From: an uncultured Clostridia bacterium | GTDB taxonomy: Bacteria; Bacillota; Clostridia; Oscillospirales; Oscillospiraceae | Assembly: GCA_937907715.1 (NCBI GenBank) | Contig: CALERM010000242.1 | Location: 1-5,052, forward strand | Direction: 5' to 3' | Length of the DNA: 5,052 bases | Shown here: piece by piece, positions 1 through 5,052 of the stretch | How positions within the stretch are numbered: the first letter of the stretch is position 1 | Layout of the letters: every line of letters starts with the position of its first letter | Translations under genes and position numbers: made by a program | Notes under the pieces: generated by a model | The model's database searches: none | Told to the model about the DNA's origin: nothing | What the model saw: the letters and a program-made list of their open reading frames with translations, nothing else

Positions 1-2
1 CG

Positions 3-854
3 ATCATCAAGGGCTACCGCGACCAGATTGAAAACAAATACCAGTGGTGCATCGCAGCGGTACCCGGCGAGAAGTGGGCGAAGAAGCTCTTCCCGAACCT
101 GCGCGCCAGCCAGGCAGTCGAAAAGCTCTGGAAAGCGATTCTCGCAACCTCCCGCGTTACGGAAGACCCCATCGCCGCATGGCAGGCACACAATCAGGAC
201 CTGCACGACCGGTGCGCCTATCTCAACAGTCTGCACATCCGCGAGCTTCATTACAAGGCATCCAACGGTACAGACTTCCATGTCGGCATGATTCCGGAGG
301 CGCGCTTCTGCGGCGGTGCGGAACGAAGCTTACAGGGCATCGTCTTTAATCCGAACATTCCCTCCGAGGAGTGCTTCATTTCCCCGATGCGCGGAAAAGC
401 CGAGGGCATCGTCTATTCTTCGAAGCCCCTTTCCTATCAGTCGCAGCTCATCGACCGCTTCTGGATTCGCTTCCATGAGGGAAAAGCCGTCGAATGGCAC
501 GCAGAGGAAAACAATGACCTTCTGACAAAGCTCATTGAAATGGACGAGGGAAGCCGCTATCTCGGCGAGTGCGCGCTGGTGCCGTTCGACTCTCCCATCA
601 ACCAGTCCGGCATTCTGTTTTATAACACCCTCTTTGATGAGAACGCCTGCTGCCATCTGGCGCTCGGCATGGGCTTTGCCGACACGATTGATGACTTCGA
701 GCACAAAACGCTCGACGAGTGCCGCAAGCTCGGCGTCAACGACTCGATGATTCATGAGGACTTCATGATCGGCACCGCAGATCTTTCCATCGACGCTCTC
801 TGTGAAGACGGCAGGACTGTTCCCATTTTCAGAAACGGCACCTGGGCATTTTAA
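3..854 (+). CDS. M29-family metallo-aminopeptidase, C-terminal part (5' end outside window)
   Basis: This is the last 283 codons of a cytosolic two-metal aminopeptidase of the AmpS/AmpT/PepS type (peptidase family M29), which removes N-terminal residues from peptides. Family members are about 410 residues, so roughly 130 N-terminal residues lie to the left. The frame is open from base 3, and the upstream part also reads as family sequence (WCIAAVPGEKWAKK, then EKLWKAI and PIAAWQAHN), so the ATG at 288 is internal. Metal-ligand regions are visible: NIPSEE (Glu codons 366 and 369), LGE (Glu at 567), LFDENACCH (His at 654) and HEDFMIG (His at 753, Asp at 759). Seven residues after the His at 654 the family usually has a Tyr that contacts the metal site; here it is Phe (codon 675). 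The stop is TAA at 852-854. Family assignment is firm; substrate preference is unknown. Confidence 0.93.
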   Translation: MIKGYRDQIENKYQWCIAAVPGEKWAKKLFPNLRASQAVEKLWKAILATSRVTEDPIAAWQAHNQDLHDRCAYLNSLHIRELHYKASNGTDFHVGMIPEARFCGGAERSLQGIVFNPNIPSEECFISPMRGKAEGIVYSSKPLSYQSQLIDRFWIRFHEGKAVEWHAEENNDLLTKLIEMDEGSRYLGECALVPFDSPINQSGILFYNTLFDENACCHLALGMGFADTIDDFEHKTLDECRKLGVNDSMIHEDFMIGTADLSIDALCEDGRTVPIFRNGTWAF

Positions 855-856
855 GC

Positions 857-892
857 GCTGCCTGCGCAGGCTGCCGCGGCGCGGGTTTCTTT
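857..892 (+). terminator. Possible weak terminator of the aminopeptidase gene
   Basis: Three bases after the stop codon a short hairpin can form: 857-863 pairs with 868-874 (GCTGCCT against AGGCTGC, with one T-T mismatch) around a GCGC loop. A pyrimidine-rich stretch TTTCTTTC follows at 886-893, but about 11 bases of GC-rich sequence separate it from the stem. This is not a canonical arrangement. It may be an imperfect terminator, or a larger fold that includes GCCGCGGC at 873-880. Confidence 0.3.
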
Positions 893-986
893 CTGCGCAA
901 TCCCATGAAGCGAACAATTATTTCTCATTTTGACATGCTGCACAGGTTTTTCTTCTTGAAAAACGCACTATTTGTTGAAATCGGTC

Positions 987-1015
987 TTGCATTTCCTCCG
1001 TCTGTGTGCTATATT
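987..1015 (+). promoter_or_regulatory. Sigma-A-type promoter for the DUF6110-like gene
   Basis: A -35-like TTGCAT (987-992) is separated by exactly 17 bases from a -10 TATATT (1010-1015). The -10 is preceded by TG at 1007-1008, giving an extended -10 (TGCTATATT). Transcription would begin near 1022, leaving a leader of about 80 bases before the ATG at 1103. The leader contains the small hairpin GAAGC-ATATG-GCTTC (1031-1045). The -35 is a poor match, which the extended -10 may compensate. An 8-bp inverted repeat (976-983 and 1023-1030) brackets the promoter. Confidence 0.6.
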
Positions 1016-1102
1016 GTGTTCACGATTTCAGAAGCATATGGCTTCGTCCGCGCGGGCGCTTTTCAGGCTCGCCGGATACCGAAAAAACAGGAGGTTTTAC
1101 AG

Positions 1103-1375
1103 ATGAAACATCTCGGTCTGTTCGCTGCCGGCGTTCTGTTTGGAACCGCTGGTCTGAAAATTCTCGGAAGCAAGGATGCAAAAAAGGTCTACGCCCACAC
1201 CACCGCCGCCGTGCTTCGCGCCAAGGACTGCGTCATGAAGGCTGCCACCACTGTCCGCGAGGGCGCAGAGGATGTCTACGCCGACGCCAGGGACATCAAC
1301 GAAGCGCGTCTTGCGGCGCAGGAGGCTGCCGTCGTGGAAGACGCTTCGAAAGAAGAAACGCCCGCGGCTGAATAA
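1103..1375 (+). CDS. DUF6110-like small membrane-anchored protein
   Basis: This gene encodes a 90-residue protein of unknown biochemical function. I recognise the pattern (MKHLGLFAAGVLFGTAG..., then SKDAKKVYAHTTAAVLRAKDCVM) as the DUF6110 type, found in Clostridia close to heavy-metal P-type ATPases; this is from memory. Residues 4-21 form one hydrophobic segment with small-residue spacing (G10xxxG14), suited to helix packing in a membrane. Residues 24-75 look like a continuous, charged, alanine-rich helix, followed by an acidic tail. There is one Cys (C43) and two His (H3, H32), so no clear metal-binding motif. The start is ATG 1103 because AGGAGG lies at 1089-1094 with 8 bases of spacing; the frame is open upstream to 905 but the promoter lies inside that extension. 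The ATPase gene follows after 290 bases, suggesting a shared role in metal handling. Confidence 0.85.
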   Translation: MKHLGLFAAGVLFGTAGLKILGSKDAKKVYAHTTAAVLRAKDCVMKAATTVREGAEDVYADARDINEARLAAQEAAVVEDASKEETPAAE

Positions 1376-1383
1376 GTGCTTCC

Positions 1384-1411
1384 CCGAAGGACCGCTTCTG
1401 CGGTCCTTTGG
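1384..1411 (+). other. Strong 12-bp hairpin after the DUF6110-like gene
   Basis: Bases 1384-1395 pair with 1400-1411 over 12 bp with one G-U pair, closed by a TTCT loop (core GGACCGC-TTCT-GCGGTCC). It starts 8 bases after the stop codon. The only T run (TTT, 1407-1409) is inside the 3' arm and no U-tract follows, so it is not a standard intrinsic terminator. It could protect the 3' end of the upstream message or act as a leaky terminator. Confidence 0.6.
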
Positions 1412-1608
1412 AGCTGCCGAAAAAGCTGCCGCTTTTCCGGCAAAAAGAAGGCGTCTCGACTGCGCGCATAATTTGCGCGCCAAAGGCACGCAAATTCCAC
1501 ACTTGCGAGGCGAGAAGTGTTTTTCCGGCTGGCAAAGCCACCGGATCGAACGGATTTCCGTTTTATTTCGCCCTGCGGGGCGAAGCTCTGCGAGGCTTTG
1601 ACACGCCG
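1412..1608 (+). repeat. Palindrome-rich intergenic element (candidate dispersed repeat or structured RNA)
   Basis: This stretch has no convincing gene but a dense series of inverted repeats. A 12-position stem with one mismatch spans 1415-1442 (TGCC loop). GCGCGC arms at 1462-1467 and 1475-1480 compete with a 12-position stem, also with one mismatch, at 1470-1496 (AAA loop). ACACTT 1499-1504 pairs with AAGTGT 1515-1520 and is followed by T run 1520-1524. TCCGG-C-TGGC 1524-1533 pairs with GCCACCGGA 1537-1545, with one bulge. AACGG 1549-1553 pairs with CCGTT 1558-1562. TTCGCCC 1567-1573 pairs with GGGCGAA 1578-1584. Similar strings seem familiar to me from intergenic spaces of Ruminococcaceae genomes, which would make this a dispersed element. 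That memory is unverified, and the element's borders and copy number cannot be seen here. Confidence 0.45.
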
Positions 1609-1639
1609 GGAGAGCCGCCAAGCGGCTCTCCTTTCTTTG
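1608..1639 (+). terminator. Terminator-like hairpin directly before the ATPase ribosome binding site
   Basis: GGAGAGCCGC (1609-1618) pairs perfectly with GCGGCTCTCC (1622-1631) around a CAA loop, and is followed by TTTCTTT (1632-1638). A 10-bp GC-rich stem plus a U-rich tail is the form of an intrinsic terminator. It sits only 11 bases before the ATPase Shine-Dalgarno sequence, and I see no promoter between it and the start codon. It may therefore act as an attenuator of read-through transcription rather than as a simple gene end. Confidence 0.6.
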
Positions 1640-1649
1640 AAGCCAATTT

Positions 1650-1655
1650 GGGAGG
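1650..1655 (+). promoter_or_regulatory. Ribosome binding site fixing the ATPase start
   Basis: GGGAGG lies 10 bases upstream of ATG 1666. The frame is open upstream to 1408, but the upstream part crosses the hairpin region and gives no family-like protein sequence. This site and the HMA2-like residues right after M1 decide the start. Confidence 0.8.
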
Positions 1656-1665
1656 AACCCTGTTT

Positions 1666-3762
1666 ATGAAATGTCAGATTCTGCATGAATCACGCGGTCG
1701 TCTGCGGGTTCATTTGTCCTGCGCCCGCATGACGCTGCGCCAGGCAGACGTTTTGGAATACTATCTCAAGCACACTACCGGCTCGGAAACCGTCCAGGTT
1801 TTCGACCGCACCTGCGACGCTGTGATCGTCTATCCCTGCGCCCGCGAAACGGTCATCCGGGCGCTTGCCTCGTTCTCGTTCCAGAAGGCGGAGGCAATGG
1901 ATCTCGTTCCGTCGCATACATCGCGCGAGCTGAACCGCGAGTTCGAAGACAAGCTCGCCATGACCGTCCTGCGCCGTGCGTTCTCAAAATTATTCCTGCC
2001 GCTTTCGGTCCGCGCAGTCATTGCGATGGTCCGCTCGGTCAAGTATATCAAGGACGGTCTCAGCGCGCTGCTGCACGGAAAGCTCTCCGTCGCCGTGCTG
2101 GACGCAACCGCTGTAACGGTCTCGATGGTCCGCGGCGACTTCGACACCGCAGGCTCTGTGATGTTCATGCTGCGCCTGGGCGAGATTCTCGAGGAGTGGA
2201 CCCACAAGAAGTCTGTTGCCGACCTTGCCGGCGCGATGGCGCTGAATGTCGATCAGGTCTGGGTCCAAGCAAATGAGACCGAGGTCCTTGTGCCCGTTTC
2301 GTCCGTGAAGGAAGGCGACCTTGTGGTCGTCCGCACCGGCAACCTCATCGCGCTCGACGGACGGGTCGTTGAGGGCGAGGCGATGGTCAACCAGTCGTCC
2401 ATGACCGGAGAATCCATGCCGGTTGTCAAACGCGAGGGAAGCTTCGTCTACGCAGGCACCGTCTGCGAGGAGGGCGAGTGCGTCTTCCGCGTGGAAAAGA
2501 CGATGGGCGGCGGTCGGTACGACCGCATCGTCAAAATGATCGAGCAGTCCGAAAAGCTCAAGTCCACCGCCGAGGACAAGGCGGCGCGTCTTGCCGACCG
2601 GCTCGTTCCCTATACGCTGGGCGGCACGGCGCTGACGTACCTGCTGACCCGGAACGTCACGAAGATGCTCGCCGTGCTGATGGTCGATTTCTCGTGCGCT
2701 TTGAAGCTTGCCATGCCGATTGCGGTTCTGTCCGCAATGCGCGAGGCAAGCGCGTCGCACATCTCCGTCAAGGGCGGCAGATTCCTGGAGGCGGTTGCGA
2801 ATGCGAACACCGTCGTCTTCGACAAGACCGGTACGCTCACCTACGCCATGCCGAAGGTCGCGGATATCGTCACCTTCGCCGATTATAAAGAAGCGGATAT
2901 GCTGCGTCTTGCCGCATGCCTCGAGGAGCATTACCCGCACTCGATGGCAAACGCCGTGGTCGAAGCGGCAAAGGAGCGCGGTCTGAGCCATGAGGAATAC
3001 CACTCGCAGGTGCAGTATATCGTTGCACACGGCATTTCCAGCATGGTCGAGGGCAAGAAGGTCATCATCGGCAGCTCGCACTTCGTCTTTGAGGACGAGG
3101 GCTGCCATGTGCCTGCGGGCGATGAGGAAAAGTTCCGGTCGCTGCCTGCGGAGTATTCGCATCTGTATCTTTGCATCGCGGGCGAGCTTGCCGCCGTGAT
3201 CTGCATCTACGACCCGCTGCGAAAAGAGGCGGCGGACGCCATCCGCGCGCTGCATGCCTGCGGCATCGACAAGGTCGTCATGATGACGGGCGACAACCGC
3301 AAGACCGCCGAAGCAGTCGCCGCGCAGGTCGGTGTGGACGAGGTCTACGCCGAGGTTCTGCCGGAGGACAAGGCAGCGTTCATCCGCGCAGAAAAAGCCG
3401 CCGGGCGCACAGTGATCATGATCGGCGACGGCGTGAACGACTCCCCCGCGCTCTCCGAAGCGGACGCCGGCATTGCCATCTCCACCGGCGCGGCAATCGC
3501 GCGCGAGATTGCAGATATCACGATTGCCTCGGAGGACCTGTTTGAGCTGGTCACGCTGCGCCGTCTTTCTACTGCGCTGATGGCGCGCATCCACCGCAAC
3601 TACCGGTTCATCGTCAGCTTCAACTTTTCGCTGATCGTTCTGGGCGTCGCGGGCATTCTGCCGCCGACCACGTCGGCGCTGCTGCACAACACCTCGACCC
3701 TCGCCATCAGCCTCAAGAGCATGACAAACCTTCTGCCTGCGCAGGAGCATGCGCACCAGTAA
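1666..3762 (+). CDS. Heavy-metal translocating P1B-type ATPase with SCA (not CPC) membrane motif
   Basis: This is a 698-residue ATP-driven metal transporter of the cell membrane. Residues 1-70 (GRLRVHL at 11-17) look like an HMA2-type ferredoxin fold, without a CxxC metal site. Membrane segments are likely near 105-122, 138-156, 160-176, 313-333, 334-356, 645-664 and 667-690. The actuator loop has TGES (247-250). The phosphorylation motif is DKTGT with Asp386 (codon 2821). The nucleotide domain has EEHYPHSMANA (420-430), so the usual HP pair appears to be His425-Ser426. TGDN (541-544) and GDGVND (587-592) complete the hinge. The ion-path helix reads DFSCALKLAMP (341-351): Cys344 is present, but the CPC or SPC proline is not. 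C-terminal N653 and HN (674-675) fit P1B enzymes. The catalytic parts look intact; the metal is not known. The SCA motif and HMA2-like start suggest a P1B-6-like member, a group including ferrosome FezB, but iron as substrate is only a hypothesis. Confidence 0.93.
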   Translation: MKCQILHESRGRLRVHLSCARMTLRQADVLEYYLKHTTGSETVQVFDRTCDAVIVYPCARETVIRALASFSFQKAEAMDLVPSHTSRELNREFEDKLAMTVLRRAFSKLFLPLSVRAVIAMVRSVKYIKDGLSALLHGKLSVAVLDATAVTVSMVRGDFDTAGSVMFMLRLGEILEEWTHKKSVADLAGAMALNVDQVWVQANETEVLVPVSSVKEGDLVVVRTGNLIALDGRVVEGEAMVNQSSMTGESMPVVKREGSFVYAGTVCEEGECVFRVEKTMGGGRYDRIVKMIEQSEKLKSTAEDKAARLADRLVPYTLGGTALTYLLTRNVTKMLAVLMVDFSCALKLAMPIAVLSAMREASASHISVKGGRFLEAVANANTVVFDKTGTLTYAMPKVADIVTFADYKEADMLRLAACLEEHYPHSMANAVVEAAKERGLSHEEYHSQVQYIVAHGISSMVEGKKVIIGSSHFVFEDEGCHVPAGDEEKFRSLPAEYSHLYLCIAGELAAVICIYDPLRKEAADAIRALHACGIDKVVMMTGDNRKTAEAVAAQVGVDEVYAEVLPEDKAAFIRAEKAAGRTVIMIGDGVNDSPALSEADAGIAISTGAAIAREIADITIASEDLFELVTLRRLSTALMARIHRNYRFIVSFNFSLIVLGVAGILPPTTSALLHNTSTLAISLKSMTNLLPAQEHAHQ

Positions 3763-3770
3763 TACGTTCT

Positions 3771-3803
3771 TTCCCTCCGGCGATCTGCCGGAGGGAATTT
3801 TTT
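3771..3803 (+). terminator. Intrinsic terminator of the ATPase gene
   Basis: TTCCCTCCGGC (3771-3781) pairs perfectly with GCCGGAGGGAA (3787-3797) over 11 bp around a GATCT loop. TTTTTT (3798-3803) follows directly. It starts 8 bases after the ATPase stop codon, separating that unit from the next gene. Confidence 0.93.
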
Positions 3804-3811
3804 CTGTCAGC

Positions 3812-3865
3812 ATATAAAAAATTATATTAAGCGTCTTGACATCGTAGAAAAAATTATATATTCTA
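3812..3865 (+). repeat. AT-rich direct and inverted repeats around the D-amino-acid enzyme promoter
   Basis: AAAAAATTATAT occurs twice, at 3816-3827 and 3848-3859, as a perfect 12-bp direct repeat with a 32-bp period (about three helical turns). It flanks the TTGACA box. The upstream copy lies in a dyad, ATATAA-AAAA-TTATAT (3812-3827). The downstream copy lies in an imperfect 21-bp dyad from 3845 to 3865 (TAGAA ... TTCTA) that covers the -10. Two equal sites on one face of the helix are compatible with an operator, but AT-rich UP-element-like sequence is an alternative. Confidence 0.5.
3836..3864 (+). promoter_or_regulatory. Sigma-A-type promoter for the D-threonine aldolase/D-serine dehydratase-like gene
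   Basis: A consensus -35 TTGACA (3836-3841) is followed after 17 bases by TATTCT (3859-3864). An alternative -10 is TATATT (3857-3862) with 15-base spacing. Transcription would start near 3870, leaving a leader of only about 15 bases that holds just the ribosome binding site. The promoter lies right after the upstream terminator, so this gene begins a new unit. Confidence 0.75.
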
Positions 3866-3870
3866 TAAAC

Positions 3871-3877
3871 AAGGAGG
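3871..3877 (+). promoter_or_regulatory. Strong ribosome binding site
   Basis: AAGGAGG is a near-perfect Shine-Dalgarno sequence with 7 bases to ATG 3885. It predicts efficient translation and fixes the start codon. Confidence 0.85.
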
Positions 3878-3884
3878 CGAGCTT

Positions 3885-4994
3885 ATGAAATATACCGAAC
3901 TGGACACCCCGTCGCTGCTGATCGACAAATCCCGCCTGCTGCGAAATCTTGCCGACATGCAGCGCTATGCAGACGAAAACGGTGCGGCGCTTCGCCCGCA
4001 CACCAAGACCCACAAATGCCCCGAGATTGCAAAGCTGCAATTGGAGACAGGCGCGTGCGGCATTGCCGTGGCAAAGACCGGCGAGGCGGAGGTCATGGCA
4101 CAGAGCGGCATCCGGAATATCTTCATCGCCAACGAAATTGTCGGCGATCTGAAACTGCGCCGGATTGCAAAGCTTGCAGCAGATGGCGTAACGATTTCCT
4201 TCGGCGTGGACACGCCCTGTCAAGCGGAAAGCGCCGAGCGTGTTTTTGCGGAAGCCGGCGTCTGCGTTCCGGTCCTCATCGAAATCGAGGTCGGCGAAAA
4301 CCGCTCGGGCATCATCGAGGAAGCAGATTTTCTGGCGCTTCTGGATACCATCGGACGCTGCCCCCATGTGCCGTTCGGCGGCATCTTCTCCCACGACGGC
4401 AACAGCTACAACACCGAAAACCGCCAGACGCTCGAAACACTCTCCGAGGGCGCGCAGCGCAGGACGCTTCATTTTGCAGATCTTGCCGCAAAGCATGCGA
4501 TGCCCTGCAAAACCGTCAGCTACGGCGCAACGCCGACATTTATGAACCACGTGAAAATTCTCCCCGGCATCACCGAGCTTCGCCCCGGAACCTACGCGCT
4601 CATGGACGCCTCGCAGGGGCACGCCATCGGCACGCTGGACCGGTGTGCGGCAACGGTGCTGGCAAGCGTGATCAGCAAGCCCACCGAAACAAGAACCATT
4701 CTGGACGTCGGCGCGAAGGGACTTACCATGCAGTCGCGGACAGAGGGCATCTGCGCCACGCCCGGAAAGGGCACGATCTACGGGCGCGAGAACGTTCCTG
4801 TTGAAAAGGTCTTCGACGAGCATGCGATTTTAAACGACAAGTCGTTCCACGACAGCGTCCAGGTCGGCGGCGAGGTCCGTATCATTCCGGTACACATCTG
4901 CTCGGTCTGCAACCTGTATGAATCCGCGTGTCTGATAGACGGTGACGACGTGGTCGGCGAGCTGCCGCTTGCCTGCCGGGAAAAACTACAGTGA
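3885..4994 (+). CDS. PLP-dependent D-threonine aldolase / D-serine dehydratase-like enzyme
   Basis: This is a 369-residue cytosolic enzyme of the fold-type III (alanine racemase-like) PLP group that acts on D-beta-hydroxy amino acids, either cleaving D-threonine to glycine and acetaldehyde or deaminating D-serine. The N-terminal opening LDTPSLLID (6-14) and RPHTKTHK (37-44) are family signatures; Lys41 should carry PLP. VSYGATPTF (211-219) resembles the phosphate-binding stretch, and GTYALMDA (235-242) is also family-typical. The C-terminal metal site appears as His337-x-Cys339 (PVHIC). His/Cys is the pair known from eukaryotic D-serine dehydratases, whereas studied D-threonine aldolases have been reported with His/Asp; this leans toward a dehydratase but does not settle it. 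Length is normal and the gene is complete. It has its own promoter and a gene starting 8 bases downstream, so the two are probably co-transcribed. Confidence 0.9.
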   Translation: MKYTELDTPSLLIDKSRLLRNLADMQRYADENGAALRPHTKTHKCPEIAKLQLETGACGIAVAKTGEAEVMAQSGIRNIFIANEIVGDLKLRRIAKLAADGVTISFGVDTPCQAESAERVFAEAGVCVPVLIEIEVGENRSGIIEEADFLALLDTIGRCPHVPFGGIFSHDGNSYNTENRQTLETLSEGAQRRTLHFADLAAKHAMPCKTVSYGATPTFMNHVKILPGITELRPGTYALMDASQGHAIGTLDRCAATVLASVISKPTETRTILDVGAKGLTMQSRTEGICATPGKGTIYGRENVPVEKVFDEHAILNDKSFHDSVQVGGEVRIIPVHICSVCNLYESACLIDGDDVVGELPLACREKLQ

Positions 4995-5002
4995 GGTCTT
5001 CT

Positions 5003-5052
5003 ATGGAAATCAAACAGGAATTGCGCCCCTACGTTCCGCTGGCGCAGATGCT
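5003..5052 (+). CDS. Start of a downstream gene, possibly a YheO/DauR-like PAS regulator (truncated by window)
   Basis: Only the first 16 codons are present (MEIKQELRPYVPLAQM). The ATG is preceded by GAGG (4993-4996), which overlaps the stop codon of the upstream enzyme gene, with 6 bases of spacing. Only 8 bases separate the genes, so they are probably one operon with translational coupling. The phrase LRPYVPLAQM resembles the N-terminus of YheO/DauR-type PAS-plus-helix-turn-helix regulators, which often start with a similar 'L-x-P-Y-hydrophobic-P-hydrophobic' stretch. A regulator beside a D-amino-acid enzyme would fit, since DauR controls D-arginine use. With so few residues the identity is a guess; that a gene starts here is much safer. 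Confidence 0.5.
   Translation, partial: MEIKQELRPYVPLAQM

Noticed and set aside
288..290. ATG 288 as the start of a short independent gene
   Set aside because: The same frame is open to the window edge and encodes conserved M29 aminopeptidase sequence upstream, so this Met is internal.
930..935. TTGACA as a -35 upstream of the DUF6110-like gene
   Set aside because: The sequence 15-18 bases downstream (around 951-959) has no TATAAT-like box; the pair at 987-1015 is better.
905..1102. In-frame upstream extension of the DUF6110-like protein
   Set aside because: The predicted promoter lies inside it, no Shine-Dalgarno site precedes 905, and AGGAGG at 1089-1094 supports ATG 1103.
1598..1603. 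TTGACA as a -35 for the ATPase gene
   Set aside because: No -10-like hexamer lies 15-19 bases downstream; that stretch is the GC-rich terminator-like stem.
1408..1665. In-frame N-terminal extension of the ATPase (86 more residues)
   Set aside because: It has no ribosome binding site, runs through the hairpin-rich spacer and the terminator-like stem, and reads as low-quality protein. ATG 1666 has GGGAGG and begins the HMA2-like domain.
1990..3813. 607-codon open frame on the minus strand
   Set aside because: It is the mirror of the ATPase gene, produced by GC-rich codon bias; its product resembles no family and it runs through the terminator hairpin.
3822..4823. 333-codon open frame on the minus strand
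   Set aside because: It is antisense to a clear PLP enzyme gene, and its product looks like a compositional shadow.
1..5052. CRISPR arrays, tRNA or rRNA genes, transposases, toxin-antitoxin pairs
   Set aside because: No regularly spaced identical repeats, RNA gene signatures or transposase motifs were seen on either strand.

Overview
The window is a G+C-rich stretch (AT-rich only at promoters) with all genes on the + strand and strong AGGAGG-type ribosome binding sites. The sequence style, the M29 aminopeptidase type and the small DUF6110-like protein beside a metal ATPase all point to a Gram-positive anaerobe of the class Clostridia, probably Oscillospiraceae/Ruminococcaceae-like. This placement is inferred; no taxonomic marker is present.

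Layout: (1) 3-854, the C-terminal two thirds of an M29-family metallo-aminopeptidase, cut by the left edge. (2) 855-1102, an intergenic region with a weak terminator-like hairpin and a recognisable sigma-A promoter (TTGCAT-17-TATATT, extended -10) for the next gene. (3) 1103-1375, a 90-residue membrane-anchored helical protein that I recognise as DUF6110-like. (4) 1376-1665, 290 bases without a convincing gene but packed with hairpins. They begin with a 12-bp stem just after the small gene and end with a terminator-like hairpin immediately upstream of the next ribosome binding site. (5) 1666-3762, a 698-residue heavy-metal P1B-type ATPase whose membrane metal-site motif reads Ser-Cys-Ala instead of Cys-Pro-Cys. 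(6) 3763-3884, a textbook intrinsic terminator followed by an AT-rich promoter with repeats. (7) 3885-4994, a PLP enzyme of the D-threonine aldolase/D-serine dehydratase family. (8) 5003 to the right edge, the start of a gene tightly coupled to it, possibly a YheO/DauR-like PAS-domain regulator.

The functional core is the pair formed by the small GxxxG membrane protein and the SCA-type P1B ATPase. The pair probably moves a transition metal across a membrane, and the arrangement recalls systems built around P1B-6 ATPases (the group containing FezB of ferrosome iron-storage organelles). That link is a hypothesis. The second unit, the D-amino-acid enzyme plus a possible regulator, looks like an independent operon with its own promoter.
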